From: an uncultured Prevotellaceae bacterium
Lineage (GTDB): Bacteria > Bacteroidota > Bacteroidia > Bacteroidales > Muribaculaceae
Length of the DNA: 64,000 nucleotides
Assembly (NCBI GenBank): GCA_900318255.1
Contig: ONJX01000013.1
Location: 1-64,000, forward strand
Reading direction: 5' to 3'
The notes beneath the pieces are model-generated. The model ran no database searches, was not told the DNA's origin, and saw only the letters and a list, made by a program, of their open reading frames with translations. This document shows positions 54,420 through 62,012 of the stretch, piece by piece. The position numbers were made by a program, and so were the translations under genes. Every line of letters starts with the position of its first letter. The first letter of the stretch is position 1.

Positions 54420-55466
54420 ATGAAGAAGTTATTTTTACTGATTGTGATAATTAGTTCAGTGGTGACGGCAGGTGTGGCACAACACAGGCCACATCATCGT
54501 GGGCATCGCCCTCACCATGAGAAGAAAGAAAACCCTGTGGCACCCGAGTTCTTGAAGAAAGGCGACAAGGTGGCGATTCTGTCACCGTCGAGCGTGCCCA
54601 CCGACCTGAGCATCATCGACAAGGGCGCTGACGTGCTGCGTGGATGGGGCTTTGAGGTGGTGGAGGGTCGCTATGCCCGCACCAACTATCACACCTACGC
54701 CGGCACACCCGAGCAACGCGTGGAGGACATAATGTGGGCGCTGCGCGACCCAAGCATCAAGGCTATAGTGTGCTCGCGTGGCGGCTATGGCTCGGCCAAC
54801 TGCCTCAACCTGCTACCTCTCGACACATTGAAAAAATACCCTAAGTGGATAGTGGGCTACAGCGACATCACGGGCTACCTGAGTGCCGAGGTGCGCGCCG
54901 GCAACATGGCCATTCACGGCAACATGTGCGGCTACCTGGCTAAGACTGGCGGCACCGACGCGGTGAGCCACTACCTGCGCGACATGCTCATGGGCAAGAT
55001 GCCACGCTATGAGGTGCCTGGCCACGAGCTCAACAAGGCTGGCCGTGCCAGCGGCATCTTGATAGGTGGCAACATGTGTGTGTATGGCGACATCGCCTCC
55101 ACACCCTACGACTTCCTCGACCGCTCGTTTACCGACGGCCGCGACATCATCCTCTTCATCGAGGAGGTGGAGGAGCCCTACTCGCGCATCGACCGCATGT
55201 TCCAGCACCTGATATTGCGTGGCGCTATGGACAAGATTAAAGCGCTGGTGGTGGGCCGCTTTGACGGCTGCCCCACGTCGCGCGGCTACAACTCGGTGCC
55301 TGAGTTCATTGCCGAGTATGTGAAGCCCTACAACATACCCGTGTGCTACGACTTCCCCACTGGTCACGACGAGAGCTGGAACTACCCCCTCATCGAGGGT
55401 TGCCCCGTGACGCTCGACGTGACTCGCGACAAAGTGACCCTAGAGTTTAACCTTCCCAAGAAATGA
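54420..55466 (+). CDS. LD-carboxypeptidase-like S66 serine peptidase
   Basis: 348 aa, signal peptide about 1-20, then a His-rich linker (HRPHHRGHRPHHEKK). S66 family features: GDKVAILSPSS, SRGGYGSANCL, nucleophile Ser in VGYSDITGYL, Glu in LFIEEVEEPYSRID and the catalytic His in TGHDESWNYPL. The family cleaves the L,D-bond of tetrapeptide stems in peptidoglycan recycling (LdcA) or microcin adducts (MccF). The signal peptide places this copy in the periplasm. The His-rich linker may bind metal. The DUF4491 gene follows within 4 nt, so the two are coupled. Confidence 0.9.
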   Translation: MKKLFLLIVIISSVVTAGVAQHRPHHRGHRPHHEKKENPVAPEFLKKGDKVAILSPSSVPTDLSIIDKGADVLRGWGFEVVEGRYARTNYHTYAGTPEQRVEDIMWALRDPSIKAIVCSRGGYGSANCLNLLPLDTLKKYPKWIVGYSDITGYLSAEVRAGNMAIHGNMCGYLAKTGGTDAVSHYLRDMLMGKMPRYEVPGHELNKAGRASGILIGGNMCVYGDIASTPYDFLDRSFTDGRDIILFIEEVEEPYSRIDRMFQHLILRGAMDKIKALVVGRFDGCPTSRGYNSVPEFIAEYVKPYNIPVCYDFPTGHDESWNYPLIEGCPVTLDVTRDKVTLEFNLPKK

Positions 55467-55470
55467 TGCT

Positions 55471-55800
55471 ATGATGGATTTTCTGCAAGAGCATCACCTG
55501 CTGGGACTCATAATAGGCATTAGCACATTCCTGATAATAGGCATTTTCCACCCCATTGTCATCAAGGCCGAGTACCACTTTGGCACTCGCTGCTGGTGGT
55601 GGTTCCTGGCGGCGGGGCTGGTGATGATTGTGCTCACAGTGATAGTTGACAACGTGCTCGTGGCGGCACTGCTGGGCGTGACAGGCTTCTCGTGCCTGTG
55701 GAGCATCCTCGAGGTGTTTCACCAGGAGAGGCGTGTGAAAAAAGGATGGTTCCCCCGCAACCCCAAGCGCCGCTACCCATGGGACAACGAAAATAGTTAA
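55471..55800 (+). CDS. DUF4491 family membrane protein
   Basis: 109 aa with three hydrophobic segments (LLGLIIGISTFLIIGIFHP, WWWFLAAGLVMIVLTVIV, VLVAALLGVTGFSCLWSIL) and a conserved C-terminal basic KKGWFPRNPKRRYPW. The family is common in Bacteroidetes and some Firmicutes; function unknown. It starts 4 nt after the carboxypeptidase stop. Confidence 0.88.
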   Translation: MMDFLQEHHLLGLIIGISTFLIIGIFHPIVIKAEYHFGTRCWWWFLAAGLVMIVLTVIVDNVLVAALLGVTGFSCLWSILEVFHQERRVKKGWFPRNPKRRYPWDNENS

Positions 55801-55813
55801 GAGTTAAGAGTTT

Positions 55814-55854
55814 ACTAGAGGTTCTAGAAATTCTAGATTTTCTAGAATTTCTAG
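55814..55854. repeat. TTCTAGAA-family palindrome, locus 3
   Basis: Repeated TTCTAGAA words: GGTTCTAGAAATTCTAGA and TTTTCTAGAATTTCTAGG. Confidence 0.75.
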
Positions 55855-55864
55855 GCCTCTTCAC

Positions 55865-55884
55865 GGACAAGGCACGCCTTGTCC
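55865..55884. repeat. Palindrome GGACAAGGC-AC-GCCTTGTCC
   Basis: 9-bp perfect inverted repeat with a 2-nt centre; same element as 11240-11257. The remaining gap to 55932 contains short GATC-type direct repeats (CGATCCTCGATCCCCGATCT). Confidence 0.7.
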
Positions 55885-55932
55885 CTACCTTCCTCGATCC
55901 TCGATCCCCGATCTCCGATCTCCCCTATAAAC

Positions 55933-56445
55933 TCACAGCGGTGGCCTTACTATGCTGGGGCCAGTGTACTGGATGCCGGCGTTCTCGAGGTCTTGGCGGG
56001 TGACTTGCTGGAACACCACGTCGCTGGGCTCCATGCGATCTACCACAATAGCGGTGTAGGGGCGCATGGTGTAGCTTGTGGCGTGGCCCTGCTCAATGAT
56101 ATAGGAGAAATAGAGCCTGTCGCCCAAGCGCCGCACCAGTGCCACCTCGACCGAAGTCTGGCGGTTAGTCTCGGGCAAGATAAGTGCCACCACAAATTGA
56201 CGGCTGAAGTCAACTCTCGTGGGTTGCCCATTGCGGCCCATCACAGCCCCCTCGCCAAAGACGCTCTCAAAGTCGTGCTGGTTATGAATCACGAGTTTGT
56301 GAGTGCCGTTAGAGAGGTGGTTGTTGACGTAGTAGTTGTTCATGCGGTAATAGTTGGCAGTGACGCCACCCAGGTTCACAGCACACGACGAGAGCATCGC
56401 CGCCATAGCCATCACCGCCAAAGAGAGGAAAAGTGTTTTTTTCAT
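55933..56445 (-). CDS. Lipoprotein of unknown function
   Basis: 170 aa, lipobox LSSC (Cys21). The mature domain (about 40-165) contains NNHLSNGTHKLVIHNQHDFE, DFSRQFVVALILPETNRQTS and YFSYIIEQGHATSYTMRPY, a compact alpha/beta pattern common in Bacteroidetes lipoproteins that I cannot name with certainty. Single gene with codon use like the core. Confidence 0.75.
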   Translation of the reverse strand: MKKTLFLSLAVMAMAAMLSSCAVNLGGVTANYYRMNNYYVNNHLSNGTHKLVIHNQHDFESVFGEGAVMGRNGQPTRVDFSRQFVVALILPETNRQTSVEVALVRRLGDRLYFSYIIEQGHATSYTMRPYTAIVVDRMEPSDVVFQQVTRQDLENAGIQYTGPSIVRPPL

Positions 56446-56453
56446 TTTTTTAT

Positions 56454-56512
56454 AGTGATTAATGATGAGTGATTAGTGATTAATGAGTGTTGGAAAATGA
56501 TGAGTGATTAGT
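56454..56512. repeat. GTGATTA short-word array
   Basis: Repeated TGATGAGTGATTAGTGATTA words between the lipoprotein gene and the four-helix protein gene, ending at the stop codon of the latter. Confidence 0.6.
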
Positions 56513-56876
56513 GTTGTAATCTTGCTATTTTGCTAGCCCGTAATCCACTAACCAAGCGAGAGGTGTTACTGATATTTGGCTTGACTACATTGAAATCATC
56601 ATCAGTAATGTAACCAAGGTCAACCGCTAATTGTAACTGGCTATAAACTTCCATTATTGAACCATAAGCTATTTCAAGAAAATGAATTTGTTCTTTAGTG
56701 GATATGCGACCATTACCTTCTGCTATATTAGATGAGATAGAAATAACAGCTCTGCGTAGCTGATCACACAACGCATAGCGTTCTTCTATAGGGAACTTCT
56801 TTAAAAGTTGATAAACATTTACTGCCAACTTCCTAGACTCGTTCCAACAATCTAATTTATTAAGTTGAAACTCCAT
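56508..56876 (-). CDS. Four-helix bundle protein of the S23 / 23S rRNA-IVP family
   Basis: 122 aa, all-helical: LDCWNESRKLAVNVYQLLKK, LCDQLRRAVISISSNIAEGN and FLEIAYGSIMEVYSQLQLA match the family whose founders are encoded in intervening sequences of 23S rRNA genes. Here it stands alone with no rRNA nearby. It is AT-rich compared with its neighbours, consistent with mobility. It probably forms a pentamer; function unknown. Located 28 nt after meaB. Confidence 0.88.
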   Translation of the reverse strand: MEFQLNKLDCWNESRKLAVNVYQLLKKFPIEERYALCDQLRRAVISISSNIAEGNGRISTKEQIHFLEIAYGSIMEVYSQLQLAVDLGYITDDDFNVVKPNISNTSRLVSGLRASKIARLQH

Positions 56877-56904
56877 GATTTCACTAATCCTTAATCTTTA
56901 ATCA

Positions 56905-58113
56905 CTAATCTTTAATCTTGTCATAGTAGAAGTTGAGCACGTCGGTAGCTGCCACGAAGGAAGACTGCTGGTTGGCAAGAACCATGTCTTGCTTGAGCTG
57001 GAGCAGACGCTCCACCTCGGGGTCGTTGTAGAAGCGCGCCTTGAGCTGCTCGTTGATGGTCTCATACATCCAGTATTTCTCCTGCTGGCTGCGCTTGCGG
57101 GCGAAGTAGCCGTTGCGGTTCACATGGTCGAAGTATCGGTCAATCATGTCCCACACCTCGGCAATGCCCAGCTCATAGTAGCCGCTGTAGCACAGCACCT
57201 CGGGAGTCCACTTGCTCGGTGGCAAGGGGAAGAGGTGCAGCGCGTTGCGAAACTGCGCTGCGGCGAGATTGGCACGCTCCAGGTTGTCGCCATCGGCCTT
57301 GTTGATGACGATGCCGTCGGCCATCTCCATGATGCCACGCTTTATGCCTTGCAGCTCGTCGCCAGTGCCTGCGAGCTGTATTAGCAAGAAGAAATCGACC
57401 ATCGAGTGTACGGCGGTCTCGCTCTGCCCCACTCCCACGGTCTCGACAAAGATATTGTTGTAGCCGGCGGCCTCACACAGCACAATGGTCTCGCGAGTCT
57501 TGCGCGCCACGCCACCTAGCGACCCCGCCGAGGGAGAAGGACGGATGAAGGCCCGAGGATGCACCGAGAGCTTCTCCATGCGCGTCTTGTCGCCCAGGAT
57601 GGAGCCATTGCTGCGCTCACTGCTGGGGTCGATGGCGAGCACTGCCAGCTTGGCGTTCTCATCTTGCAGCACATGTAGCCCAAACACGTCGATCGATGTG
57701 CTCTTGCCAGCCCCAGGCACTCCGGTGATGCCTATGCGGCGCGACTGCCCGGTGTGGGGCAGGCATTTCTCGATTACCTCCTGGGCTATCGCCTGATGGT
57801 CGGGGTTGAGACTCTCAACCAGCGTCACCGCTTGCCCGAGCACAGTGGTGTTGCCCTTGAGGATACCTTCCACATAGTCGCCCACGGTGAGCTGTGGCTT
57901 GCGCTTGCGGTGTTTCATATAAGGGTTGACGATAGGCATCTGCTCAATGCCAGCATTCACCTGTAGCCCAGTGTATTGCTCATCGTTCTCGGGATGCTCA
58001 ATGCATGGGGTCTCCACATTGTGATGCTTAGCGATTTCCTCCTGCTCCTGCTGGGTAAAAAATCGCTTATCGCCATCGCTTACTGTGTGTTGAGTTACTT
58101 TGCTGTTTGCCAT
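56905..58113 (-). CDS. meaB: Methylmalonyl-CoA mutase-associated GTPase MeaB
   Basis: 402 aa. G-protein of the MeaB/ArgK family: Walker A GVPGAGKST (131-139), AIDPSSERSNGSILGDKTRM, FVETVGVGQSE, switch and base-recognition NKADGDN. The N-terminus (about 75 residues) is longer than in typical MeaB. It loads and protects adenosylcobalamin on methylmalonyl-CoA mutase in the succinate-propionate pathway; the adenosyltransferase at 10066 makes that cofactor. The mutase genes are not in the window. Confidence 0.93.
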   Translation of the reverse strand: MANSKVTQHTVSDGDKRFFTQQEQEEIAKHHNVETPCIEHPENDEQYTGLQVNAGIEQMPIVNPYMKHRKRKPQLTVGDYVEGILKGNTTVLGQAVTLVESLNPDHQAIAQEVIEKCLPHTGQSRRIGITGVPGAGKSTSIDVFGLHVLQDENAKLAVLAIDPSSERSNGSILGDKTRMEKLSVHPRAFIRPSPSAGSLGGVARKTRETIVLCEAAGYNNIFVETVGVGQSETAVHSMVDFFLLIQLAGTGDELQGIKRGIMEMADGIVINKADGDNLERANLAAAQFRNALHLFPLPPSKWTPEVLCYSGYYELGIAEVWDMIDRYFDHVNRNGYFARKRSQQEKYWMYETINEQLKARFYNDPEVERLLQLKQDMVLANQQSSFVAATDVLNFYYDKIKD

Positions 58114-58131
58114 ATATTAGTTTTATTCTTT

Positions 58132-58184
58132 TTCTAGAAGTTCTAGAATCTCTAGATTTTCTAGAAGTTCTAGATTTTCTAGAC
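58132..58184. repeat. TTCTAGAA-family palindrome, locus 4
   Basis: TTTCTAGAAGTTCTAGAATC and TCTAGAAGTTCTAGATTTTC, the longest TTCTAGAA cluster, just upstream of the meaB start codon. Confidence 0.8.
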
Positions 58185-58206
58185 TATAGTTGATAATTTC
58201 TTTGTT

Positions 58207-58263
58207 AATTATGCATTGTGAATTATGCATTGTGAATTATGAATTATGCATTGTTGTGCATTA
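58207..58263. repeat. TGCATTGTGAATTA tandem array, copy B
   Basis: Same period-14 unit as at 22411-22477, again running into the stop codon of a minus-strand gene. Confidence 0.75.
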
Positions 58264-59358
58264 TTCCACTTCTCCCACCACTCTCACTGTTGTTCTTGGG
58301 GTGAGGGGGTCGTTGGTGATAACGGTGATTTGTGAGTTGAGAACCTTGTCGCTCATCTTGCCAGGGTTCACCTTGATGGTGACGGTGGCTTGATTGCCAG
58401 GCTTGAGCAGCGTTTTGTCGCATTTAGTGGTGATGGCTTTGTCGGCCGCCATCACTCTGCGCACTATCATGTTGCTCTTGCCGGTGTTTTTTATCGTGAG
58501 CGTGCCCTCGGCAATCTCGCCAGAGCGCAAATTCTCGAACACCAGTTTGTCGCGCCCAACTTCGCACACTGGAGCGCTGGCGCGCTCCTCTTCGGTCAGT
58601 TGCGAGAAATCCTCCACCACATTCACTACCACATTGGCATCGGCATGGATGGGAGCCTTGTCGCCCTTGAGCGGAGTGGCTATGATGGTGAGGTGGTCGT
58701 CGTTAATGCCCCACACGGGGGTGCGCATGGTGTCGAAGAAGAAAGTCATGGTGCTGATGCTGCCTGGCGCCACCGTGTCGGGGACAGCATGTGGCGTGAT
58801 GTGGCTGGTGTTGTTGTCGAAGGTGATGACAAGGGTGTCGCTGCCAGCATTGTAGGCGGTGATGCTGTTGTTGCGCAGCACGCCCTTCTTCACCTCGCCA
58901 GCTGCCATTGCCAGGTTAGTGAACTGCAAGTCGCCGGCGCCCACAGGAAAATAGCGGCTCACCGATTCTGGACTGCCCACCACTATCCCCTTGATGACCA
59001 AGCGTGTGCGGCCGGGTGTGGTGTTAGTATAAACCCACACGGCTTTCTCAAAGGGTCCTGGACGCCCCGTGGGCGTGAAGGTGATGTCGATGCCGTCGCT
59101 GGAGCCAGGGGTAATGGGTGCTGTGGGATGACTGGCGACGGTGCATCCGCAAGTCGATTTCACCTGCGTTATCACCATAGCCGAGTCGCCAGTGTTAGTA
59201 ACGACAAAGCGGCACGACTGCCCTCCGGCGCTCTCGTGAAAAGTGCCAAAGTCGTGCGTCGTCTCCTGCCATGAAGCTACAGGCTGCGCCAGGGCGCTGC
59301 CGCCCAGAGCCACCACTGCCAGCAAGACGGTTGCGATATGCCGCCAGGCTTGCTTCAC
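58261..59358 (-). CDS. DUF1573 multi-domain secreted protein
   Basis: 365 aa, signal peptide about 1-24. The first DUF1573 (Ig-like/ASH) domain (about 30-130) has TTHDFGTFHES and STCGCTVASHP; two more beta-sandwich domains follow, the last (about 265-365) with FENLRSGEIAEGTLTIKNTG. The start is a GTG directly after the TAG stop of the upstream gene, so translation is coupled. DUF1573 proteins are abundant secreted or periplasmic proteins in Bacteroidetes of unknown function. Confidence 0.85.
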   Translation of the reverse strand: MKQAWRHIATVLLAVVALGGSALAQPVASWQETTHDFGTFHESAGGQSCRFVVTNTGDSAMVITQVKSTCGCTVASHPTAPITPGSSDGIDITFTPTGRPGPFEKAVWVYTNTTPGRTRLVIKGIVVGSPESVSRYFPVGAGDLQFTNLAMAAGEVKKGVLRNNSITAYNAGSDTLVITFDNNTSHITPHAVPDTVAPGSISTMTFFFDTMRTPVWGINDDHLTIIATPLKGDKAPIHADANVVVNVVEDFSQLTEEERASAPVCEVGRDKLVFENLRSGEIAEGTLTIKNTGKSNMIVRRVMAADKAITTKCDKTLLKPGNQATVTIKVNPGKMSDKVLNSQITVITNDPLTPRTTVRVVGEVE

Positions 59359-59748
59359 CTATTTTTCTTTGCCTTTGGGGATTATGGTGCCAGTGATGAC
59401 TAGCGACGACACCTTATCGGGACAGTTGGTCCTCACTTTAATGGTCTTGCGGAAGGTGCCACGGCGTCCAGTAGGACTAAAAGTCACCTCCACCTTGCCC
59501 TTCTTGCCAGGCTTGATGGGCTTGGCGGTGAAGCTGGGGCGTGTGCATCCGCACGAAGCCACGGCATCGATGATGATGAGCGGCTTGTCGCCAGTGTTCT
59601 TAAACTCAAACGTGTGTTTCACAGCGCCTTTCGACTCCTTTATTGTCCCAAAGTCGTAGGTGACTTCCTTAAACTCTGCCTTAGGTTGCGCCATCATTGC
59701 CAGCTGGCACAGGAGGGCGGCAATTGTAAAAAGAAAAATACGTTTCAT
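59359..59748 (-). CDS. DUF1573 single-domain secreted protein
   Basis: About 129 aa from the ATG at 59748. Signal peptide (MKRIFLFTIAALLCQLAMMAQ) then one DUF1573 domain: VTYDFGTIKESKGAVKHTFE, ASCGCTRPSFTAKPIKPGKK, RTNCPDKVSSLVITGTI. The ATG at 59802 lies upstream of the -7 box (59772) and is rejected. First gene of a two-gene operon with zero spacing to the next. Confidence 0.9.
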   Translation of the reverse strand: MKRIFLFTIAALLCQLAMMAQPKAEFKEVTYDFGTIKESKGAVKHTFEFKNTGDKPLIIIDAVASCGCTRPSFTAKPIKPGKKGKVEVTFSPTGRRGTFRKTIKVRTNCPDKVSSLVITGTIIPKGKEK

Positions 59749-59771
59749 AAAAACCAAATACTTATTTGTGG

Positions 59772-59779
59772 CAAAATTA
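59772..59779 (-). promoter_or_regulatory. -7 box for the DUF1573 operon
   Basis: TAATTTTG on the minus strand, 23 nt before the ATG at 59748. Confidence 0.6.
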
Positions 59780-59953
59780 CAAAGAAATGCTGTCATTGCC
59801 ACAATATTTACATTTAATTATTTATAAAAATTAGACTACTACAACCTCGCCATGGTTTATTAGAACATGAGATATATTCCTTAAAATTGTCTTCTCATGA
59901 GAATAAAAATGTTAAACATGCCGTGAAAATTGTAATTTTAATTAGTATTTTAT

Positions 59954-59961
59954 TACCTTTG
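59954..59961 (+). promoter_or_regulatory. -7 box for the GH25 gene
   Basis: TACCTTTG. It ends 1 nt before an ATG at 59963, so the true start is taken as 59987. Confidence 0.6.
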
Positions 59962-59986
59962 CATGAATAATGAAAAAATACATGTT

Positions 59987-61369
59987 ATGCGAGTATATGT
60001 AATCCTATTTTTTACATTATTATTGTCACTCACTTCTCATGCCGGCGACAACGATGAGCATGAGGTGAAAGTTGTGGGCGACAAAAACTACAGCAACAAT
60101 GCCACCCTCGTCTATGATGGCATTGATGTCTCTAATTATCAAAAGGATATCAACTGGCGAGCCACAGCTGCCGACCCCTCAATAAAATATGTCTATGTTA
60201 AGGCCACCGAGGGAGCCACTCACAAGCAGCACCGATACCGTGCCAACATCGAGAACGCACGCAAGCATGGCGTGAAGGTGGGAAGCTATCATTTCCTGAA
60301 GACCACTTCGTCGATACAAAAGCAGTTTGAGAACTTCATCAGCATGGCAAAGCCCGAGGAGCAAGACCTCATACCGCTGCTCGACGTGGAGACACATGCC
60401 GGATGGAGCGCCAAGCAGCTGCAAGACAGCGTAATGCTTTTTTGCCAACTGCTAGAAGACTATTATGGCTGCAAACCCATGATTTACACCAATGTGAGCT
60501 ATTTTAACACCCTGCTGGGCTATAACTTCAAGCACTTCCCGCTCTTCATTGCCCGCTACTCTAAGAGCGAACCGCAGCTCAACTTTGGCGCCAAGTGGAT
60601 ATTGTGGCAGTTCAGCGACAAGGGCATAATAAGTGGCATTGACGAGAAGGTGGATTTGAGCCGTTTCAACCGAGGCTGCTCACTAAAAGACATCACCTAT
60701 CACTCACCGAGGTCGAAGAAGAAGAACGACAAGCCACGCAACCATGTGCCACGCCCCAAGCCCAGGAAAGAAGAGCCCAAACCCGAAGTGCCCTATCCTC
60801 CTACCACTAGGGACAACTACAATAGCAACAAGGAAAAGACCGAGGCTCAAAAGCGAGGCGAGGAAAACGCCAAGAAGCGCCAAAAGATGGAGGAGAAACG
60901 CCGCAAGGAAGAAGAAAAAGCACAAGAGAAAGCGCGCAAAGAAGAAGAGAAGCGGCGCAAAGAGATAGAGAAGAGAGAGAAAGAGCTGGAAAAGAAACGG
61001 CAAGAGATAGAGAAAAAGCAGCGCGAGCAAGAGGAAAAGCTGCGCAAGGAGGAGGAGAAGCGACGCAAGGAAGAAGAAAAGCGCCGCAAGGAAGAAGAGA
61101 AGCGCAAAGCTCGTGACAACGCCACGGCACGCATGAAGGCCGACAAAGAGCGCTCGGCACTTGCCAGCAGCCAGCAGCAAAACGACCTTGAGCAGAAACG
61201 CCGAGACGACCTCGAGCGAGCTAAGCAAGAGCGCATAGCCAGCGAGAAGTCTAAAGAGATGTCCAGCACCAGCGGCAAAAAGAGTAGTTCAAAGTCTTCT
61301 ACTAAGAAAAACTACAACCAAAGCTCGGCCGACAACGACGAGATAAGATATAACCGAAACAGGAAATAA
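59987..61369 (+). CDS. GH25 lysozyme-like protein with highly charged C-terminal tail
   Basis: About 460 aa from the ATG at 59987, where a signal peptide starts (MRVYVILFFTLLLSLTSHAG). GH25 domain (about 40-230): YDGIDVSNYQKDINW, YVKATEGATHK, PLLDVETHAGW with the catalytic D/E pair, MIYTNVSYFN and WQFSDKG. It would cut peptidoglycan between MurNAc and GlcNAc. After a Pro-rich hinge (about 250-280) comes about 150 residues of Lys/Arg/Glu repeats (EEEKRRKEEEKRRK) predicting a long single alpha-helix or coiled coil, then a Ser/Lys tail. The tail could hold the enzyme in the envelope or bind the cell wall. Confidence 0.85.
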   Translation: MRVYVILFFTLLLSLTSHAGDNDEHEVKVVGDKNYSNNATLVYDGIDVSNYQKDINWRATAADPSIKYVYVKATEGATHKQHRYRANIENARKHGVKVGSYHFLKTTSSIQKQFENFISMAKPEEQDLIPLLDVETHAGWSAKQLQDSVMLFCQLLEDYYGCKPMIYTNVSYFNTLLGYNFKHFPLFIARYSKSEPQLNFGAKWILWQFSDKGIISGIDEKVDLSRFNRGCSLKDITYHSPRSKKKNDKPRNHVPRPKPRKEEPKPEVPYPPTTRDNYNSNKEKTEAQKRGEENAKKRQKMEEKRRKEEEKAQEKARKEEEKRRKEIEKREKELEKKRQEIEKKQREQEEKLRKEEEKRRKEEEKRRKEEEKRKARDNATARMKADKERSALASSQQQNDLEQKRRDDLERAKQERIASEKSKEMSSTSGKKSSSKSSTKKNYNQSSADNDEIRYNRNRK

Positions 61370-61385
61370 CAAAACGTTAAAAAGC

Positions 61386-61425
61386 GAGGGTGTCACAAAA
61401 GTTCAACCACTGGTGTGACACCCTC
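61386..61425. terminator. Bidirectional hairpin between GH25 and GNAT genes
   Basis: GAGGGTGTCACA (61386-61397) pairs perfectly with TGTGACACCCTC (61414-61425). It lies between convergent genes; no strong T-run. Confidence 0.7.
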
Positions 61426-61457
61426 AATGCTATATCTTCTTCACACTTCCCGTTAAT

Positions 61458-61946
61458 TTACAACTTCTGGTAAGCCAGGCGTTCATCGCCACTGTCAAGG
61501 TAGATGATGCCACAATAGGTGAAGCCATGCTTCTCGATGAGGTGCTGCATGATCGTGTTGTCGCGGTGGGTATCGATGCGGATGTTTGGGTCAACCCCAA
61601 AGCAATAGTCCATAGCGCTGTCAAAAATGCCGCTAGCCTCGGGCATGCCACCCATGCGGTGCACCACATGATAGGGCAGAGTGTCGTCGAGCCACGCTCC
61701 TCCGTAGATGGCAGCGTAGGTGGGCTCGGGCGACGGCAGGAAGGCAAAATAAGCCACCACCACACCGTCATCTTCCACCACCATTGCCCCACCCCGCTCC
61801 ATGTCGCTGAGGATGGCGGCCTCATGGGGGTAGCCATTTATCCATTGGTTAACATTACCAGCTCGCCGCATCACCTGCTTGGCAGCCGCCAGCACCTCCA
61901 TGATGCGCCCCAAGTCGCCAGCACTGGCATGTCGTATTATTCGCAT
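61458..61946 (-). CDS. GNAT family N-acetyltransferase
   Basis: 162 aa. GNAT fold: N-terminal IRHASAGDLGRIMEVLAAAK, central VVEDDGVVVAYFAFLP, and the acetyl-CoA region DTHRDNTIMQHLIEKHGFTY, followed by CGIIYLDSGDERLAYQ. Acceptor unknown. An overlapping longer frame in another phase (61430-61837) is a shadow. Single gene after the outer-membrane protein gene region. Confidence 0.88.
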   Translation of the reverse strand: MRIIRHASAGDLGRIMEVLAAAKQVMRRAGNVNQWINGYPHEAAILSDMERGGAMVVEDDGVVVAYFAFLPSPEPTYAAIYGGAWLDDTLPYHVVHRMGGMPEASGIFDSAMDYCFGVDPNIRIDTHRDNTIMQHLIEKHGFTYCGIIYLDSGDERLAYQKL

Positions 61947-61960
61947 GGTTTATTGATTAT

Positions 61961-61998
61961 AATAATGGCTGTGAAGAGCTTTGTTCACAGCCATTATT
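61961..61998 (-). terminator. Terminator of the outer-membrane barrel gene
   Basis: AATAATGGCTGTGAA (61961-61975) pairs perfectly with TTCACAGCCATTATT (61984-61998), a 15-bp stem with an 8-nt loop, 14 nt past the minus-strand stop at 62013. Confidence 0.85.
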
Positions 61999-62012
61999 GC
62001 GGTATTAAAAAA

